From: Macrocybe gigantea
Taxonomy: Eukaryota; Basidiomycota; Agaricomycetes; Agaricales; Callistosporiaceae
Length of the DNA stretch: 64,000 bases
Direction of reading: 5' to 3'
NCBI GenBank assembly: GCA_011319805.1
Contig: SJRY01000076.1
Span: 62,001 to 126,000 of the forward strand
Part shown: one piece after another, positions 39,466 through 51,157 of the stretch
Layout: every line of letters begins with the position of its first letter
How positions within the stretch are numbered: the first letter of the stretch is position 1
Made by a program: the position numbers and the translations under genes
Notes under the pieces: model-generated
The model's database searches: none
What the model was told of the DNA's origin: nothing
What the model saw: only the letters and a program-made list of their open reading frames with translations

Positions 39466-40742
39466 GGCAATAGACTAGAAAATGTAAGCTTTGAGAGGAA
39501 AGGCCGAGTCAAAGATCGGGACGAGAGGATGCAGAAAAAAATTTGGAGTGTCGAGCCCTTTTTTTATCAGACTGAATTGCGCCTGACTCGATTGGTCGTG
39601 ACTACCTCCCACGTGACATTCCATTCATTCTGCCTGCCGTTACTGTGCCGTATTTTGGCCGAAGAATGCGCGATCATTTTTGCGACTGTGCCAGTCTAAT
39701 GGCTGGTTAGCCGTTTTGACAAAATTGTCCATGTGTCGTTGGTACTCTGAACTCAACTGAAGAGAGCTGTCAGAAAGTCTGCACAGACCGCAGAGTCAAA
39801 TGTGTGGGCTGCCCCATGATGCCTGATTTTCCAACAATCTCAAGTTGTTGCGAGCAAGCGGCAGAGATATGGCACCACGCTGGACGCGATCTCGAGATGC
39901 AATTGAGATTTTGTTCAAGTTGACAGAAACGTGGAAGAAATGCTTCAAGAATTCGCGCGCGATAACATTCCAATATATATTAATCGAGCTCGTAGACAAA
40001 TTACGCCGCGTGGTTGAATGGATAGTTCCCAATGAATCCCAATCCCCAAGTTGTTGGGGTTCAATTAGGGCCCGTGGCGAAAACTGCCTAGAGATGCTTA
40101 CTAAAAATTGAAATGGCCAAAAAAATGGCTGACGAGACGATGCCAGCTGGGAGCATAAAAAGTGCTTTGAAAACAGCTAGGAAGAATCACAATGGGAACG
40201 GAGAATAAATCCACCGCGTGGCTACCGGCCTAAAAGAAGAAAGGTCAGAGGGGAGTAACTGCTCGACCACTTGGTCGGGATTTACTTTATGCTGCAAGAG
40301 AGAATCTCTGAGAGCGAGTGCCCGAATCTGCGCGAGTCTTCAATAGGCATCATCGCTTTGGACCAAGGCTCACACTCAGGTCACAGCTAGAAAGGGCCAA
40401 GGGCCATGCATCATGCATCATGTCCTGGCCAGGAAAGACTAAAGGGCCTGCATTTGGCAGGTTGAGCGGACTATAAATCCGGAGTCATCTCTTCACCAAG
40501 ACCGTACTGTAGGAAGGCGCATGGAAAGGATCTAACTTAAATTTCTCGGATCACATAGATCGCAACGCATACTCTGCCTCGCTTCTTGTTTCTCTTTACC
40601 AGATAAAAGCTGATAATTCTTGCTTTAAAATTAAGCAGTCATTGCCACCAAGATGATGCTGTTATCCGAGGTAGTCCTCTTGAGATGTCATGAACAGGTA
40701 TTCGCAAATATGAAGATATATGGAAGGGAAGAATACCGCCCT
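39466..40742. other. 1.3-kb intergenic region upstream of homocitrate synthase
   Basis: No conserved gene. It contains a perfect hairpin CCCCAA-GTTG-TTGGGG near 40044-40060, a tandem ATGCATC repeat near 40407-40420, and a plus-strand TATAAAT near 40471-40478. The latter is followed 180 bp later by an ATG in good context (40653) that opens an 89-codon frame antisense to VPS71. Confidence 0.4.
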
Positions 40743-41468
40743 TTATATGACCCTGCGCTCGCAGCGCGTCTCTGCGTGAACCTCTTCACAGTTGTGATCG
40801 CAATACGGCATCGCGCAGCGCCGACATTTGTACGCCCCCCAATAACCGCAGACAGAACACAAAAGTCTCGGCGGATAGGGCGATGGCGCAGTTTGCGCGG
40901 TCAGATAGCTGGGCGTGCTTGAGGGTAACGCTGCGATATTCTGAGAAAACGCTTTTCAGAAGGCTAAATTCCGCGCAGAGAAGATGTCGAACGCACTGAT
41001 TCGTCGACGAGAGTCGCCAGGTTCTTGCGATAAAGCAGTGCGGTCCGGACACTCATGGTCGACTTCTTCTTTCTAGCAGCCGCGGATGTCCCAGAGATGT
41101 TGAGGTTGCGCTTGTCAGAAATCGTCTGCCGGGCACGACCTTTGGCAGATTTGCCGCCGCCGCCACCGTCCTCGTCATCTTCTCCAGCTAGAAGCGTAGG
41201 CTCTGCGTAGTTGGAGCGCTTCAGGAAGCGAGCATGTAGCGTAACAATTAGGACATAGGTTTGTCTTTGTGAAGAATAACGTATTGCGCACCTCGAGCTC
41301 GTCCAGATGGCGCTTCTTGCGCTTTGCGATCACTTCAGGGGTGAGGATCTGGATGGAAGCGGTGTGCGCCTGACGAGCATCTATCCTGGAACGATGAACG
41401 AACGCTGCAGCGAGCTATAGATTGCCATCATTGCCTCACGCTGTTCCCTGGTCTTTTTTGAAGGCATG
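40743..41468 (-). CDS. VPS71: Vps71/ZNHIT1, HIT zinc-finger subunit of the SWR1 complex
   Basis: Exons 41441-41468, 41293-41405, 40997-41218 and 40743-40940. The segment ILTPEVIAKRKKRHLDELER and the acidic/Gly-rich linker lead to RTALLYRKNLATLVDES, and then to the HIT zinc finger: CSVCGYWGAYKCRRC, CDHNC and HAETRC, which supplies the Cys/His metal ligands. In yeast and animals this protein helps the SWR1/SRCAP remodeler place H2A.Z in chromatin. The first intron as modelled is only 35 nt (GTGAGG...CTGCAG), which is very short; a one-base length error in a longer first exon is the alternative. The N-terminus MPSKKTREQ is shared by both models. Confidence 0.9.
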
Positions 41469-41681
41469 GCTGTTGTTCGGCCGAGCAGATCAATTTGCAG
41501 TCAGAAATGAGTTCGGCTTTACACGATGAGCACGCAATCGACTCAATTTGTTTGGAGAACACAAATTTACCTCTCTCCTGCTCCTTCATCTTCTCAATAT
41601 CCCTATACCTCGACTATTGACGGAGCTAACAATTTGACAGAGGAATTCTGACTGTCTTATTTACCATCAAATTCCCCAATC
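41469..41681. promoter_or_regulatory. Divergent promoter, VPS71 / lyase-mevalonate kinase gene
   Basis: 213 bp between the two start codons on opposite strands. No TATA box seen. Confidence 0.4.
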
Positions 41682-44600
41682 ATGGCTGCAAAACACCCCG
41701 TTCATGATCTGCCCACGCCAGAACCAGAGTCCCCACTCAGACCACGGAAGCCATACAGATTCTCTACGCTATGCGCAACGGTTGAAAACCCGAGCATGAA
41801 AGACCAGTATGGAAGCAGTTCGATACCCATCTATCAAACAGCTACGTTCAAAGGCATCGGCAATGAATACGATTATACCAGAAGCGGCAATCCGACGCGG
41901 AGTCATCTAGGTGCTTGGCTTGAATCTCTTTGAATGCCATGTTGCTGATAAACCGTCCTTGGACATCCCAGAACATCATATCGCCAAAATCTCTTCTGCT
42001 AACCATGCTTTCGCTGTCGCGTCAGGGATGGCCGCGCTAGATGTCATCCTTCGAATCCTCAAGCCTGGAGATGAAGTCATCGCGGGCGATGACCTTTACG
42101 GCGGAACCAACCGATTGCTCACTTATATCCGTACTCATGTCGGCGTGACGGTCCACCATGTCGATACCACTGACCCTGCGACGATACATCCTCTCATTCA
42201 TCCGACGAAAACTGCCATGGTCCTTCTTGAATCTCCTACGAATCCTCTGCTCAAGATTGCGGACCTGTCAAAGATAAGCCAAGACGTCAAGGAACGAGCC
42301 CCTGGCGCCATCGTCGTCGTCGACAATACCATGATGAGCCCCTACCTCCAACGACCCCTTGAACATGGCGCCGATATCGTTTACGATAGCGCCACAAAGT
42401 ATCTAAGTGGCCATCATGACCTGATGGCCGGTGTCGTTATCTGCAATCGGGATGACTTGGCCAAGGTATGCGATATTCGTTCCTTGGCAGAGAGCGCGGC
42501 ATAATTCAATTGTTGGTCACGTTAGCAAATAGCTTTCACGATCAACGCCACTGGGAATGCGCTAGCACCCATCGATTCTTTCTTGCTCCTCCGCGGCATT
42601 AAAACCTTGGCCCTTCGTATGGACAAGCAACAAGCCACGGCACAACTTGTCGCAGATTATCTCCATTCCCTAGGTTTCCGCGTGAACTATCCTGGCCTTC
42701 CCAATCACCCTGGACGGGATATCCACTTGCGAATAGCCGATGGCAACGGCGCAGTCCTCAGTTTTGAGACCGGAGACAAGGCACTGAGCGAACGGATAGT
42801 AGGTGGGACCAGACTCTGGGGTATCAGTGTGAGCTTTGGCTGTGTTAACAGTCTAATCAGCATGCCATGCGTCATGTCGTGAGCATCCTTCTATTCCCAA
42901 GCCATTTCTGGCATTGATCACGACGTACCTGAATTATAGTCATGCCTCAATTGACCCTGCCACTCGTGCAGCGCGTGGTTTACCTGAAGATCTGATTCGT
43001 CTCTGTGTCGGCATCGAGGACACCCACGATCTCCTCGATGACCTCGAGCGCGCTCTCATCGACGCCGGCGCTATCACGTTTAGCGTCGTCAAGAACAGAT
43101 ACGTTCGCGTCGAGCAGGTGAACGCCGGCGAGGCCATCAGCGAAGCCGTAAAACAACTCACGCTCGACGAACGGGGCAAGTCGATTGGCCAAAGGGAGTG
43201 GTTCGTGAGTGCTCCAGGAAAGGTGATCCTGTTTGGAGAGCATGCGGTTGTTCATGGTGTGGTAAGTCATTTCCACGGATCGTATTGGAACGTTCTTGCA
43301 CCAGTCAAAGGGGACCTGAACGTCGTTGACGGTACCTTGATCTCATCCTCCTTCTTCCATTTTCCCCCTACCTGAAATTGGCTTTCCTCCGGTGCCCCTT
43401 CTTTCCTATTTTTACACTGGGACGTTCCTTGACGATGTGCTCTGACCTAATTCATACCTCACAGACTGCCATTGCGGCGTCAGTTGATCTCCGGTGCTAT
43501 GGTCTCATGACTCCGAGGAAGGATGGAAAAGTCTCTCTCCATTTCCATGACATCGATAACTTCTATCGAGAATGGGATATTGAAGACTTGCCATGGGATG
43601 CTGTGACGTCCCTACCTGCGGGCGTAGAGCACCCGGAGGCTCTGGATCAACAACTAATCGATATCATCCTTCAGGGTCCACTCAAAGAACTCACGGACGC
43701 CCAAAGAAGAGCTCAAACCGCTGCTTTAGCATTTTTCTATCTGTATCTCTCTCTGGCAGCCGGCAGAGAACGGTGAGCACAACGGTCTCCCCACTGCGGC
43801 TCATGTACATCTTTCTGGCGGCATCTAATCAGACTCTTTCGATTGCAGGCCGTCGTTTAATTTCTCGGCGCGGTCGACTCTGCCAGTGGGCGCAGGCCTG
43901 GGCTCGTCAGCTTCCTTTTCTACGTGCGCAGCAAGTGCATTGCTGTTGCTCACCCAACGGATTACGCTCCCTCTACCTCCGGCACCTACGTCTTCTGACA
44001 CCGGACACGTGCATGTGTCCCATCAAGGCCGGCGGGCGATACCACCAGCAGTGGCAGATGAGGTCAATCGTTGGGCTTTTGTCGCAGAGAAGGTACTGCA
44101 TGGAAACCCGAGTGGAGTTGACAATAGCGTTGCCGTCTTCGGAGGGGCCTTAGGTTATACCCGCCCTGGCTTTGCAAGAAAGAGCGGCATGGAGGCAATA
44201 CAAGGGTGCGTTCTCAAGCTCCCTCCTCCCAACCCCTTTTCTTTCTTTGCTTGTTCTATTAAATCCTAGATCTTGTACCTGACGGAATGCTGGTTGCCTA
44301 GATTCAAGTCTTTGAGATTCTTGTTGACTAATTCGAGAGTGCCACGAGATACCAAAAAGCTCGTTGCCGGTGTTGGTGAAAAAAAGATGAAGGTACTATG
44401 ACGAAAGCAGGCTGGAAGTGGTGACTGGTTTGCTGACATTTCACTTTACCTCTGTCCTTCAGGAACCGGAGCTAGTAAACGGGATCCTCGACTCCATCCA
44501 GAGCATCAGTGACGAGGCTAGGAGAGCTTTGGCGGATCCGGAAATGCCTCGTGATACCTTGCTATCTGCCTTGTCGGTGAGTTATTGGAACCCCAATTCT

Positions 44601-45250
44601 TTTCGACCGATAGACTTATTCCTCCTTCGTACTTCTATTCGAATCTCACAAAAATTAGGCGCTTATTCATGAAAACCATGGACACTTGGTGACATTAGGA
44701 GTGTCGCATCCTTCGCTTGAGGCAATCAGGGCGAAGACGGGAGCAGACCCATATAAACTGAGCACTAAGCTCACCGGCGCCGGTGGGGGAGGCTGCGCGG
44801 TCACTTTAGTGCCGGATGGTGCGTATAGGAGTGGTTGCATTCGAAGATGGGAATGGCTTGACTTACAAGAAACGTTTTTCCTTTATCCGTGAACCTTTTT
44901 CTCTTTCTTTTGCAGACTTCAAGGCACAGGACATGGATAATCTAATCAGCGAACTGATCCGCGAAGGCTTTGAGCCTTATCTCACATCCGTTGGTGGAAG
45001 TGGTCTTGGAATTCTTTCTCCTTACGAGCACCACCGCAACCGTGCGTCTGCCGCTGCCCAGTCCAACCCAACCTTGGGCCAAGTTACACCCCCCGAAACG
45101 CCGGTGCCCAATGGCAAAGAGCGATTGCATGTGGCGGGAGCGGATGAAAGGGAGGCTGAGATGGATCTGCTTCGCTCGTCCTTTCAGGCGAGTGCGTCGT
45201 TAGACCTTGCAGACTGGGCAGAGGGTCTCGGCTGCTGGCTCTATGTCTAA
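41682..45250 (+). CDS. Cystathionine beta-lyase fused to mevalonate kinase
   Basis: Ten exons: 41682-41910, 41972-42465, 42526-42878, 42940-43261, 43465-43772, 43849-44205, 44302-44392, 44463-44576, 44659-44818 and 44916-45250; 920 residues, all in phase. Residues 1-~430 are a PLP-dependent Cys/Met-metabolism lyase: EYDYTRSGNPTRSHLE, GDDLYGGTNRL and the Schiff-base Lys in DSATKYLSGHHD. Residues ~465-920 are a GHMP kinase of the mevalonate kinase type: WFVSAPGKVILFGEHAVVHG, PVGAGLGSSAS (phosphate loop), HGNPSGVDNS and LTGAGGGGCAVTL. The end of the lyase and the start of the kinase lie in one exon (42940-43261) with no stop and no Met in the ~35-residue joint. It would join methionine synthesis (cystathionine to homocysteine) with isoprenoid synthesis (mevalonate to phosphomevalonate). 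Whether both halves act as one chain is inference. Confidence 0.93.
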
Positions 45251-46139
45251 CACGCGCCGTTCGATGATGCCGCACTCTTACGTTTTTCTCTTCTTTCTTT
45301 TTTTCTTCGTCTTCCTTAGAGGGACTCCTTCCCCTTTCCTCTCGAGATCAGATCTTGATACTGTAACAAGGCGCGCCCAGAGATTGCGCGGGAAGGATTG
45401 TATCTGTATTGTTGTAATACCAAGATTTCTTTTACATGTCACACCGGTCTGATGGAACTATCTGTCTCCCGCTCAAAAGAACCTTTTGCCTCCTTTTGAT
45501 CACCATGGTGAACGCCGCCGAAACCTTATCGTTTGTACGAGCACTCCAAATGAATTTGTCAACATATCGTGCGCAGCTTTGCAGCGATGCACTGCCGGCG
45601 GGTTCTGCCCAGCGTTCTTTTTACTCTACAGTCGACCATGTGTTCGCCGGATCAACGCCTGGTTACATACTTGGTGACTATTTATATCAGTACCTCCGCT
45701 TTTAGGTATACAGCTGCCTATTTGGGCGTCGCAGCCTCCCCTTCCTCCAGGTACCCACGCCCGCACGAGGTACCAGCGTCGACCTTGTCCTGGTAACCTG
45801 ATCTGCAGTTCGACCTTCTCTTCGTAATCCGTTCCCCATTGATCTCCGGCATTACTGGTTTACTATGTTCGACCCCGCTGTCACTCGATAAGCCAGCAGT
45901 CGCTACTTGCTAATCATCATAGAAATAAATTCTACTCAACATTACGGAGAGGGAGAAAAGGTAACCACAAGATAAATTCAATATCATTAAAAATATTAAC
46001 GCTACATAAGTAATTAAGTAATTTTCCATGATATGCGGTGACGTATGAATACTGGGAGCCGGTGAGGATTACACATCCGTAGGCAATTATAAAGAGGAGG
46101 AAGAAAAGATAAGTGATTTCTGTTTGGCCTCTCGAGAGT
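45251..46139. other. Convergent intergenic region
   Basis: 889 bp between the mevalonate kinase and terpene synthase 3' ends. T-rich tract at 45280-45320. Small frames on the plus strand (45436-45796) show no family likeness. Confidence 0.4.
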
Positions 46140-47406
46140 CTATTCACTGTCGCAGTCAGAGTCATCTCCAGCGTCAAGTGAGCGCTCTCGCGGGCGCAAT
46201 TTCACGAGGAGGGTTTCCTTCACCTCCAGATGCGTTGGACCAAAGTATCGTTGCGTGGCGAAGCTCCAACTAGGCACAGATAAGCCATCTGAAGGCATCC
46301 GGAACATGGAGGTGATAGCTTACACAATATTCCCCTTCATCCAACATCCAAGACCTCTGATGAAATTTGCGATTTGTCCATCGACAGATGCGCCCCAAGA
46401 AGGCAGTCGACGTTGAGCATCCATGAATCGATGAACGAGCTCCGCGCAGTAGGCTCCGGCATAATCTGTCGCCTCTTGAACGTCAAGGCCTTTCGCCTTC
46501 ATGAGGACAGTAATAATGTTGTTGCCATCTATGCCCTTGCTCTGTTCGACGTCGTACGAATATATGTCCTATGACACCAGTAAGCCTCATGCCCCTTTGA
46601 AATCCCTTTCCAATGGGACTTACGTTGGCCCAGCATACGTGGTCCACACCCGCCCAGTACATCTCTTGAAAGGTGGGGTGTTCGAATACATCATGGGTAT
46701 GTCGGTCCCGAAGCAGTATTCGACGAGACCGAAGCATAGACGAACAGCACTGTTTTCCCGGCGCAAAGCGATGAAGGACGGCACATCGAGGACTTCCCCT
46801 CTCTCGCGCAGTTCAGCTTCTTGAACGACAGCTTTACAATACTTCTCCCAAGTCTTCAAAAAGCGCTCAGTGGTACGGGGTCCTGCCAGACGAAGAAAAC
46901 GTTCCTTGAATCTTTTCGTCGTGTATGAGTGACGAATGGTCAGAAGAATCTAGGCAAGCCCTACATTTTAACCATATCGCAGAACTTCGAGCCGTCGTTC
47001 CAGTTCGAACTTGTCATTGCATTGAGGAATATGCTTCCGGTCGAGAGTGCGTCCTTCCCACTTTGTTCATCGCTGTACTCATCAAAGACAAACAGAACAT
47101 TCACCTGGACGGTGCCAAGTTGCGGAGGTGAGTCAAAATGTGACAACGGAGACACAACGGACAACTTACGAAATCACACACTGTCCTGAATTGTTCATAT
47201 CCAGCATAGGGATATGCATGAGAGACTAGCAACTCGTTCATGCCGAGACAGAAGAAAGCACGTTTTCTGTCGGTAAAGACATTGTAGGACATGATCCAGT
47301 CTTGCGCCTCGGGGACTACCTCATCGTAATGAGGATTGGTTGCATCTTCAAACGGACACGATGCTTGGAGATCGGGAAGGAGGAGATAGCGGGCGAGTTG
47401 CGTCAT
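46140..47406 (-). CDS. Type I sesquiterpene synthase, apparent 1-nt frameshift
   Basis: Exons 47170-47406, 46965-47104, 46624-46911, 46324-46568 and 46140-46269; 346 residues if one base is restored. The Asp-rich metal motif is [10 protein letters not shown] and the NSE motif is [13 protein letters not shown] (Asn, Ser, Glu at the right spacing). [10 protein letters not shown] near the end is the family's conserved closing segment. These are hallmarks of basidiomycete enzymes that cyclise farnesyl diphosphate. The frame shifts between GTDIP and DVFEHPTF at the short C run (minus strand) near 46693-46696: exon 46624-46911 is one base short and one extra C would restore both sides. The product skeleton cannot be predicted from sequence. 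Confidence 0.92.
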
Positions 47407-50176
47407 GGTGAGGAGTGTGGCTTAGAGACAAAGAATAGAGAACCAGGCAAGGTTTGTTGAGGGAGTCTGAAGCAAACTTTTCTCTGGTTTTATACCAAGC
47501 AAGCCAGCAATGTACTCCGCCGGAGGTACTTGACCATGTCCTATAGGAAAGTTCATAGGGCTCCCGATCGTATCTCCAGACGAGGAAATGGCCAAAGAAA
47601 AAAAATTAGCGCATACGAATCTTGAGATATATTCTTGGGGAAGAAGGGCGATTCACCCGTAGGTCTCCTTCCGTATCAAGAGCCGTAACTGGATCTTGAT
47701 GACTCCTTGGTATCAGGGCACGCATGGAGATAAAGAAACGGTAAATGCGGCGTGTTAAGAATAGCGAGGCAACGCGTTTGCCAGTAAATCTCACGTAAAG
47801 CTATGAAGTCTGTTTTGGACTGCCAATGCCGCCCTCCGATCCGACCGCTACGTCCGGGCCGCGATGATGGCAAGAAACAGGCCAAATTCCAGGATGGAAG
47901 TTGTTGTACGCTGTTCCTGCCCCGAGTCGTTGAAACACTGAGTCACCGACGTTTCCCGGATGTTGATGATCTCCTTGTTCCCTCCGAGTTTTGCTTATGC
48001 GTCAATAGCCGCTCTCCGTATGGTCCGGTTTAGATGAGCGTTAATGGCTTATAAGACAGTAGCGCTCACCGGTCATTCAATAATTATACCGCACCCACAT
48101 GTCGCCCGTATAATAAGGTGGCCGACCCACTCACCATTCAAATCGGGATGGACTACAACTTTTAATCGCCGGCCATCCCATGCGGCCTGCAGAGTCTGAT
48201 ATCTGGTTGTGCGAAAAGCACAAAGCACAACTGAAAGTTGAGCGGAAGCGGATGGATACACTCACGTTACGGAACCATGCCTATTGGTGTGCATAGCGAG
48301 ATGATAATAAGAAAAAGTCGGTGATCAAACGACGATAACCAGTCAGGTCATGCAAAAACAAGGCGCATGACCCATGCATTGGCTCCGCGACGAGTTCCCA
48401 TGTCGTGAAGTGGTCGCCACACATGAAACATCTCGACAGGTTGGTGCTTCTTAGCAAGTGCGTTAATGGAATATTACAGCATGCACCACTGATGTCCGCG
48501 GGATGCGGATGATCAGAGCTTTGTTTTACGCCGTGCGCTTGACGAAAGACAAGATATAGAGGGATTTAGAACGCATAACTCAATCTGTGAGAGGGTAATT
48601 TTCATTTAGCCTGATGGTAGGTTCCGGGGAGACAACTATTCCACTCCACTACGAGGTCCAGACACCCGAGCATCTCGTAAAGCGCCCGATATGTCTATTT
48701 CAAACCGGTCTAGAGTTCATTCACCGAATAGCTGGAGATGGACGTTACTGGACGAGGCAACATAACGTGAACTGGGGCGATGGCTGTTTCTAGGCGGAAA
48801 GAGCTCTTGACAATTAGGCATCCCGAAAGTGGGCGTCGCTCTGCCAGGATTGGTAGACACTAGGGACTGAGCCTGTTGATAATGGAATTTGGCGATTATC
48901 GTAGTAGTCTAGCGACGAAATATGGCAATCAAGGCAAGTACGGCGTTCAGAAGATGCACACCTTAAGCAAGTACATGGCGATGGTCTGAATTTCTTTGTA
49001 TATCTTTGCTAGCCGAGGCAACTGCTTCGCATTCCACGGAAATGAAGATGATGTCACTAAAATTTCTTCTAGCATCCCTGTCAAGGATGCAGATCTAGGT
49101 AAAGTGAGTTAAAACACGGTGTAAAATTGAAATCGACCCGTATCTCAAGACATAGAGATAGCATGTCAGCACCGACATAGGCAATCGCCAATTATGTTGC
49201 ATCCAGTCTTGGGACGCGGAATGAACATCATATGATGCCTTCTAAGCTGCGTGTCACAATCTGCTGCGGAGCGAAGGAACTTTCTGGGGGATAATGAGGA
49301 ATAGCAACATGAGAAGATAGGCGATGGTAATCGATTCCTTTACGTACCTTTGTGAGATAAGACGTCACTCACAATGAAATGCTGCAACGCCGGACAAGCA
49401 TTTGCCGAGACACCGACAATGTCACTCCCGCCACATTCGACGTGCGTTCGTTCTCCGAGAACGCAGAAGTCTTGGCGCAACAACAAATACGCCCGGCTAC
49501 ATGATTTTTTTTCAAGCGAATGATGACAACACATCCTAGAAGCCTTCAAACTAGACTAGGACCCTACGCATCGGTAAATTTCCGTAGAGAAGACTCGTGA
49601 ATATCAGAATGTCAACTCGTGCACCCTTGTGACTTGTATGCACCAACGCAGCCAGAGTAGCCGGCAGTTGAACGGCGGGGAAGATGGCCACGAGGTGTGG
49701 GCAGAGCTACGACGTGGAGAATCAATGAAAATAGACTTTCCGCAAGTCCGCATACTGATATGTATGCGAAACAATGTCGGGTCTACAGTCGAGTTATAAC
49801 GGCGATGGTCAGACAAGCACTAGGATGAGTACTCACACGAGACTCCAGGTGGACCAGGTTTCATATTTCTCGGTTCAAAAAATGTAACTTATGAAAATCT
49901 GCCACCTGCACACAAGTTTCGACGACAGGTGACACACCGTACTGAACCTGCTCGAATCTGGAATAAAGGTTCCTTGAAAACGGCCGTCACTGGGTTGTGA
50001 GGGTGATATTCTCGAAGGATAAACGAAGGCAAACGCCATATTCGTGTGGAATCTAAGAGATACTAGTAGATACAAATGCCAACAAAGGATAGATAAACAC
50101 GTAGCTGTGTGCAAACCGGAACCATGAAGACGAGTTATGAAAGTTCAAACAACAAGCTAAGAATCTCGGGATTGGA
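47407..50176. other. 2.8-kb gene-poor region
   Basis: No frame here has a recognised family, and none exceeds about 80 codons. It begins with the terpene synthase promoter. The rest lacks the usual gene density of this window and may be decayed sequence or regulatory DNA. A minus-strand frame at 49340-49549 (69 codons) ends at a good splice donor, but no partner exon was found. Confidence 0.4.
47488..47494 (-). promoter_or_regulatory. TATA box of the terpene synthase gene
   Basis: A perfect TATAAAA on the minus strand lies 82 bp before the ATG at 47406. Most other genes in the window lack such a box, which fits a regulated secondary-metabolism gene. Confidence 0.6.
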
Positions 50177-51069
50177 CTAAAAGCATATGCGATAGCTCGC
50201 ATAACGTCCACTAGTTTCACTTGGTCTTGTGATCTTAACGACTTGACCACGACGTAAACCGTAATAACGTGCAACTGGATCTGCCATCTGTATGCGTGGT
50301 AATTGTGTCTCTTTCAGACGGCTAAGTGAATGTAAGGGGCACTCAATGTGGAGGATCTGGGGAGAACTCACTATTTTTCCAACAAAATTTTCTTCTCCTC
50401 CGGAGTTAAAACGTCATGACGCGGGACCAATGTATGATGAACAATGTTGACTAGCAGATCAGACTCCGAAAACTCTTCCAGCCGATATTGCGCGGCCATG
50501 GCCACGATAACCTGGTTATCACGAGTTAAGCGCCAGTTAAACAACGGGAAAGAATGGAAATTTGAACCTTCCGAGCCGATGGCGTCATGTTTCCTGGAAA
50601 GACGATTATCCCGCGTTGAATCGACTTTTCTTCCAAGATACCGAGCAATCTATGTAAACGTTAACTTCAAGTGTCGAGTTCAGTTTATAACGCGCACTTT
50701 CTCATCGTTTTAACACCGACACTCTTCTCTTCCGAGAAGAATATGAAAATTTGGTCGCTGGGGTTTGACTGCGATGAAGTATAGAAGTTGAGTTTATTCC
50801 GGCTATACGAAGTGAAGCAGCGAATCAACAGGATGGAGAAGAATGTAAGATGAGAAGACATACTCCACTATCCCACTGTTGCTTGAATATATGCTTTTGA
50901 AAGTAGTGAGGTCCATGTGTATCTCTTCGTCAGACACCAGAAAGCCCTGAATCGGAATTATCAGATGGGATGACGCGGATATAGTAGACAGACTCACTCT
51001 GTCTCTGACCAGCTCATGAATTGTTCGATTGACTTTCCAGAGCTTTGCGGTCTCGTCGACGTCGCCCAT
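50177..51069 (-). CDS. RPB5: RPB5 (RPABC1), common subunit of RNA polymerases I, II and III
   Basis: Six exons: 50998-51069, 50864-50946, 50698-50802, 50568-50649, 50372-50511 and 50177-50321; 208 residues, in phase. The N-terminal jaw domain starts [20 protein letters not shown]. The C-terminal assembly domain is almost invariant: [40 protein letters not shown]. Length agrees with the family (about 210). It is divergent from SWD2, with 88 bp between ATGs. Confidence 0.97.
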
Positions 51070-51157
51070 GATGATGTCGAGGACAGAAATGTGTATTTCA
51101 AACTCCGACTAACATGCACTCATTCGAATCCGTGGCGGTCATTCTAAATTATCTACC
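51070..51157. promoter_or_regulatory. Very short divergent promoter, RPB5 / SWD2
   Basis: Only 88 bp separate the two start codons, so the two transcripts must share core promoter DNA or have overlapping 5' ends. No TATA box seen. Confidence 0.5.

Noticed and set aside
40004..40081. tRNA-like A-box (TGGTTGAATGG) and B-box-like (GGTTCAATTAG) stretches
   Set aside because: A six-pair acceptor-like stem can be drawn, but the T-arm and anticodon arm do not pair, so it is not a believable tRNA.
44942..45275. Minus-strand frames at the 3' end of the mevalonate kinase
   Set aside because: They mirror the real GHMP kinase C-terminus, which matches the family on the plus strand.
49340..49549. 69-codon minus-strand frame ending at a good GTGAGT donor
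   Set aside because: No partner exon or family match was found, so it is only noted within the gene-poor region.
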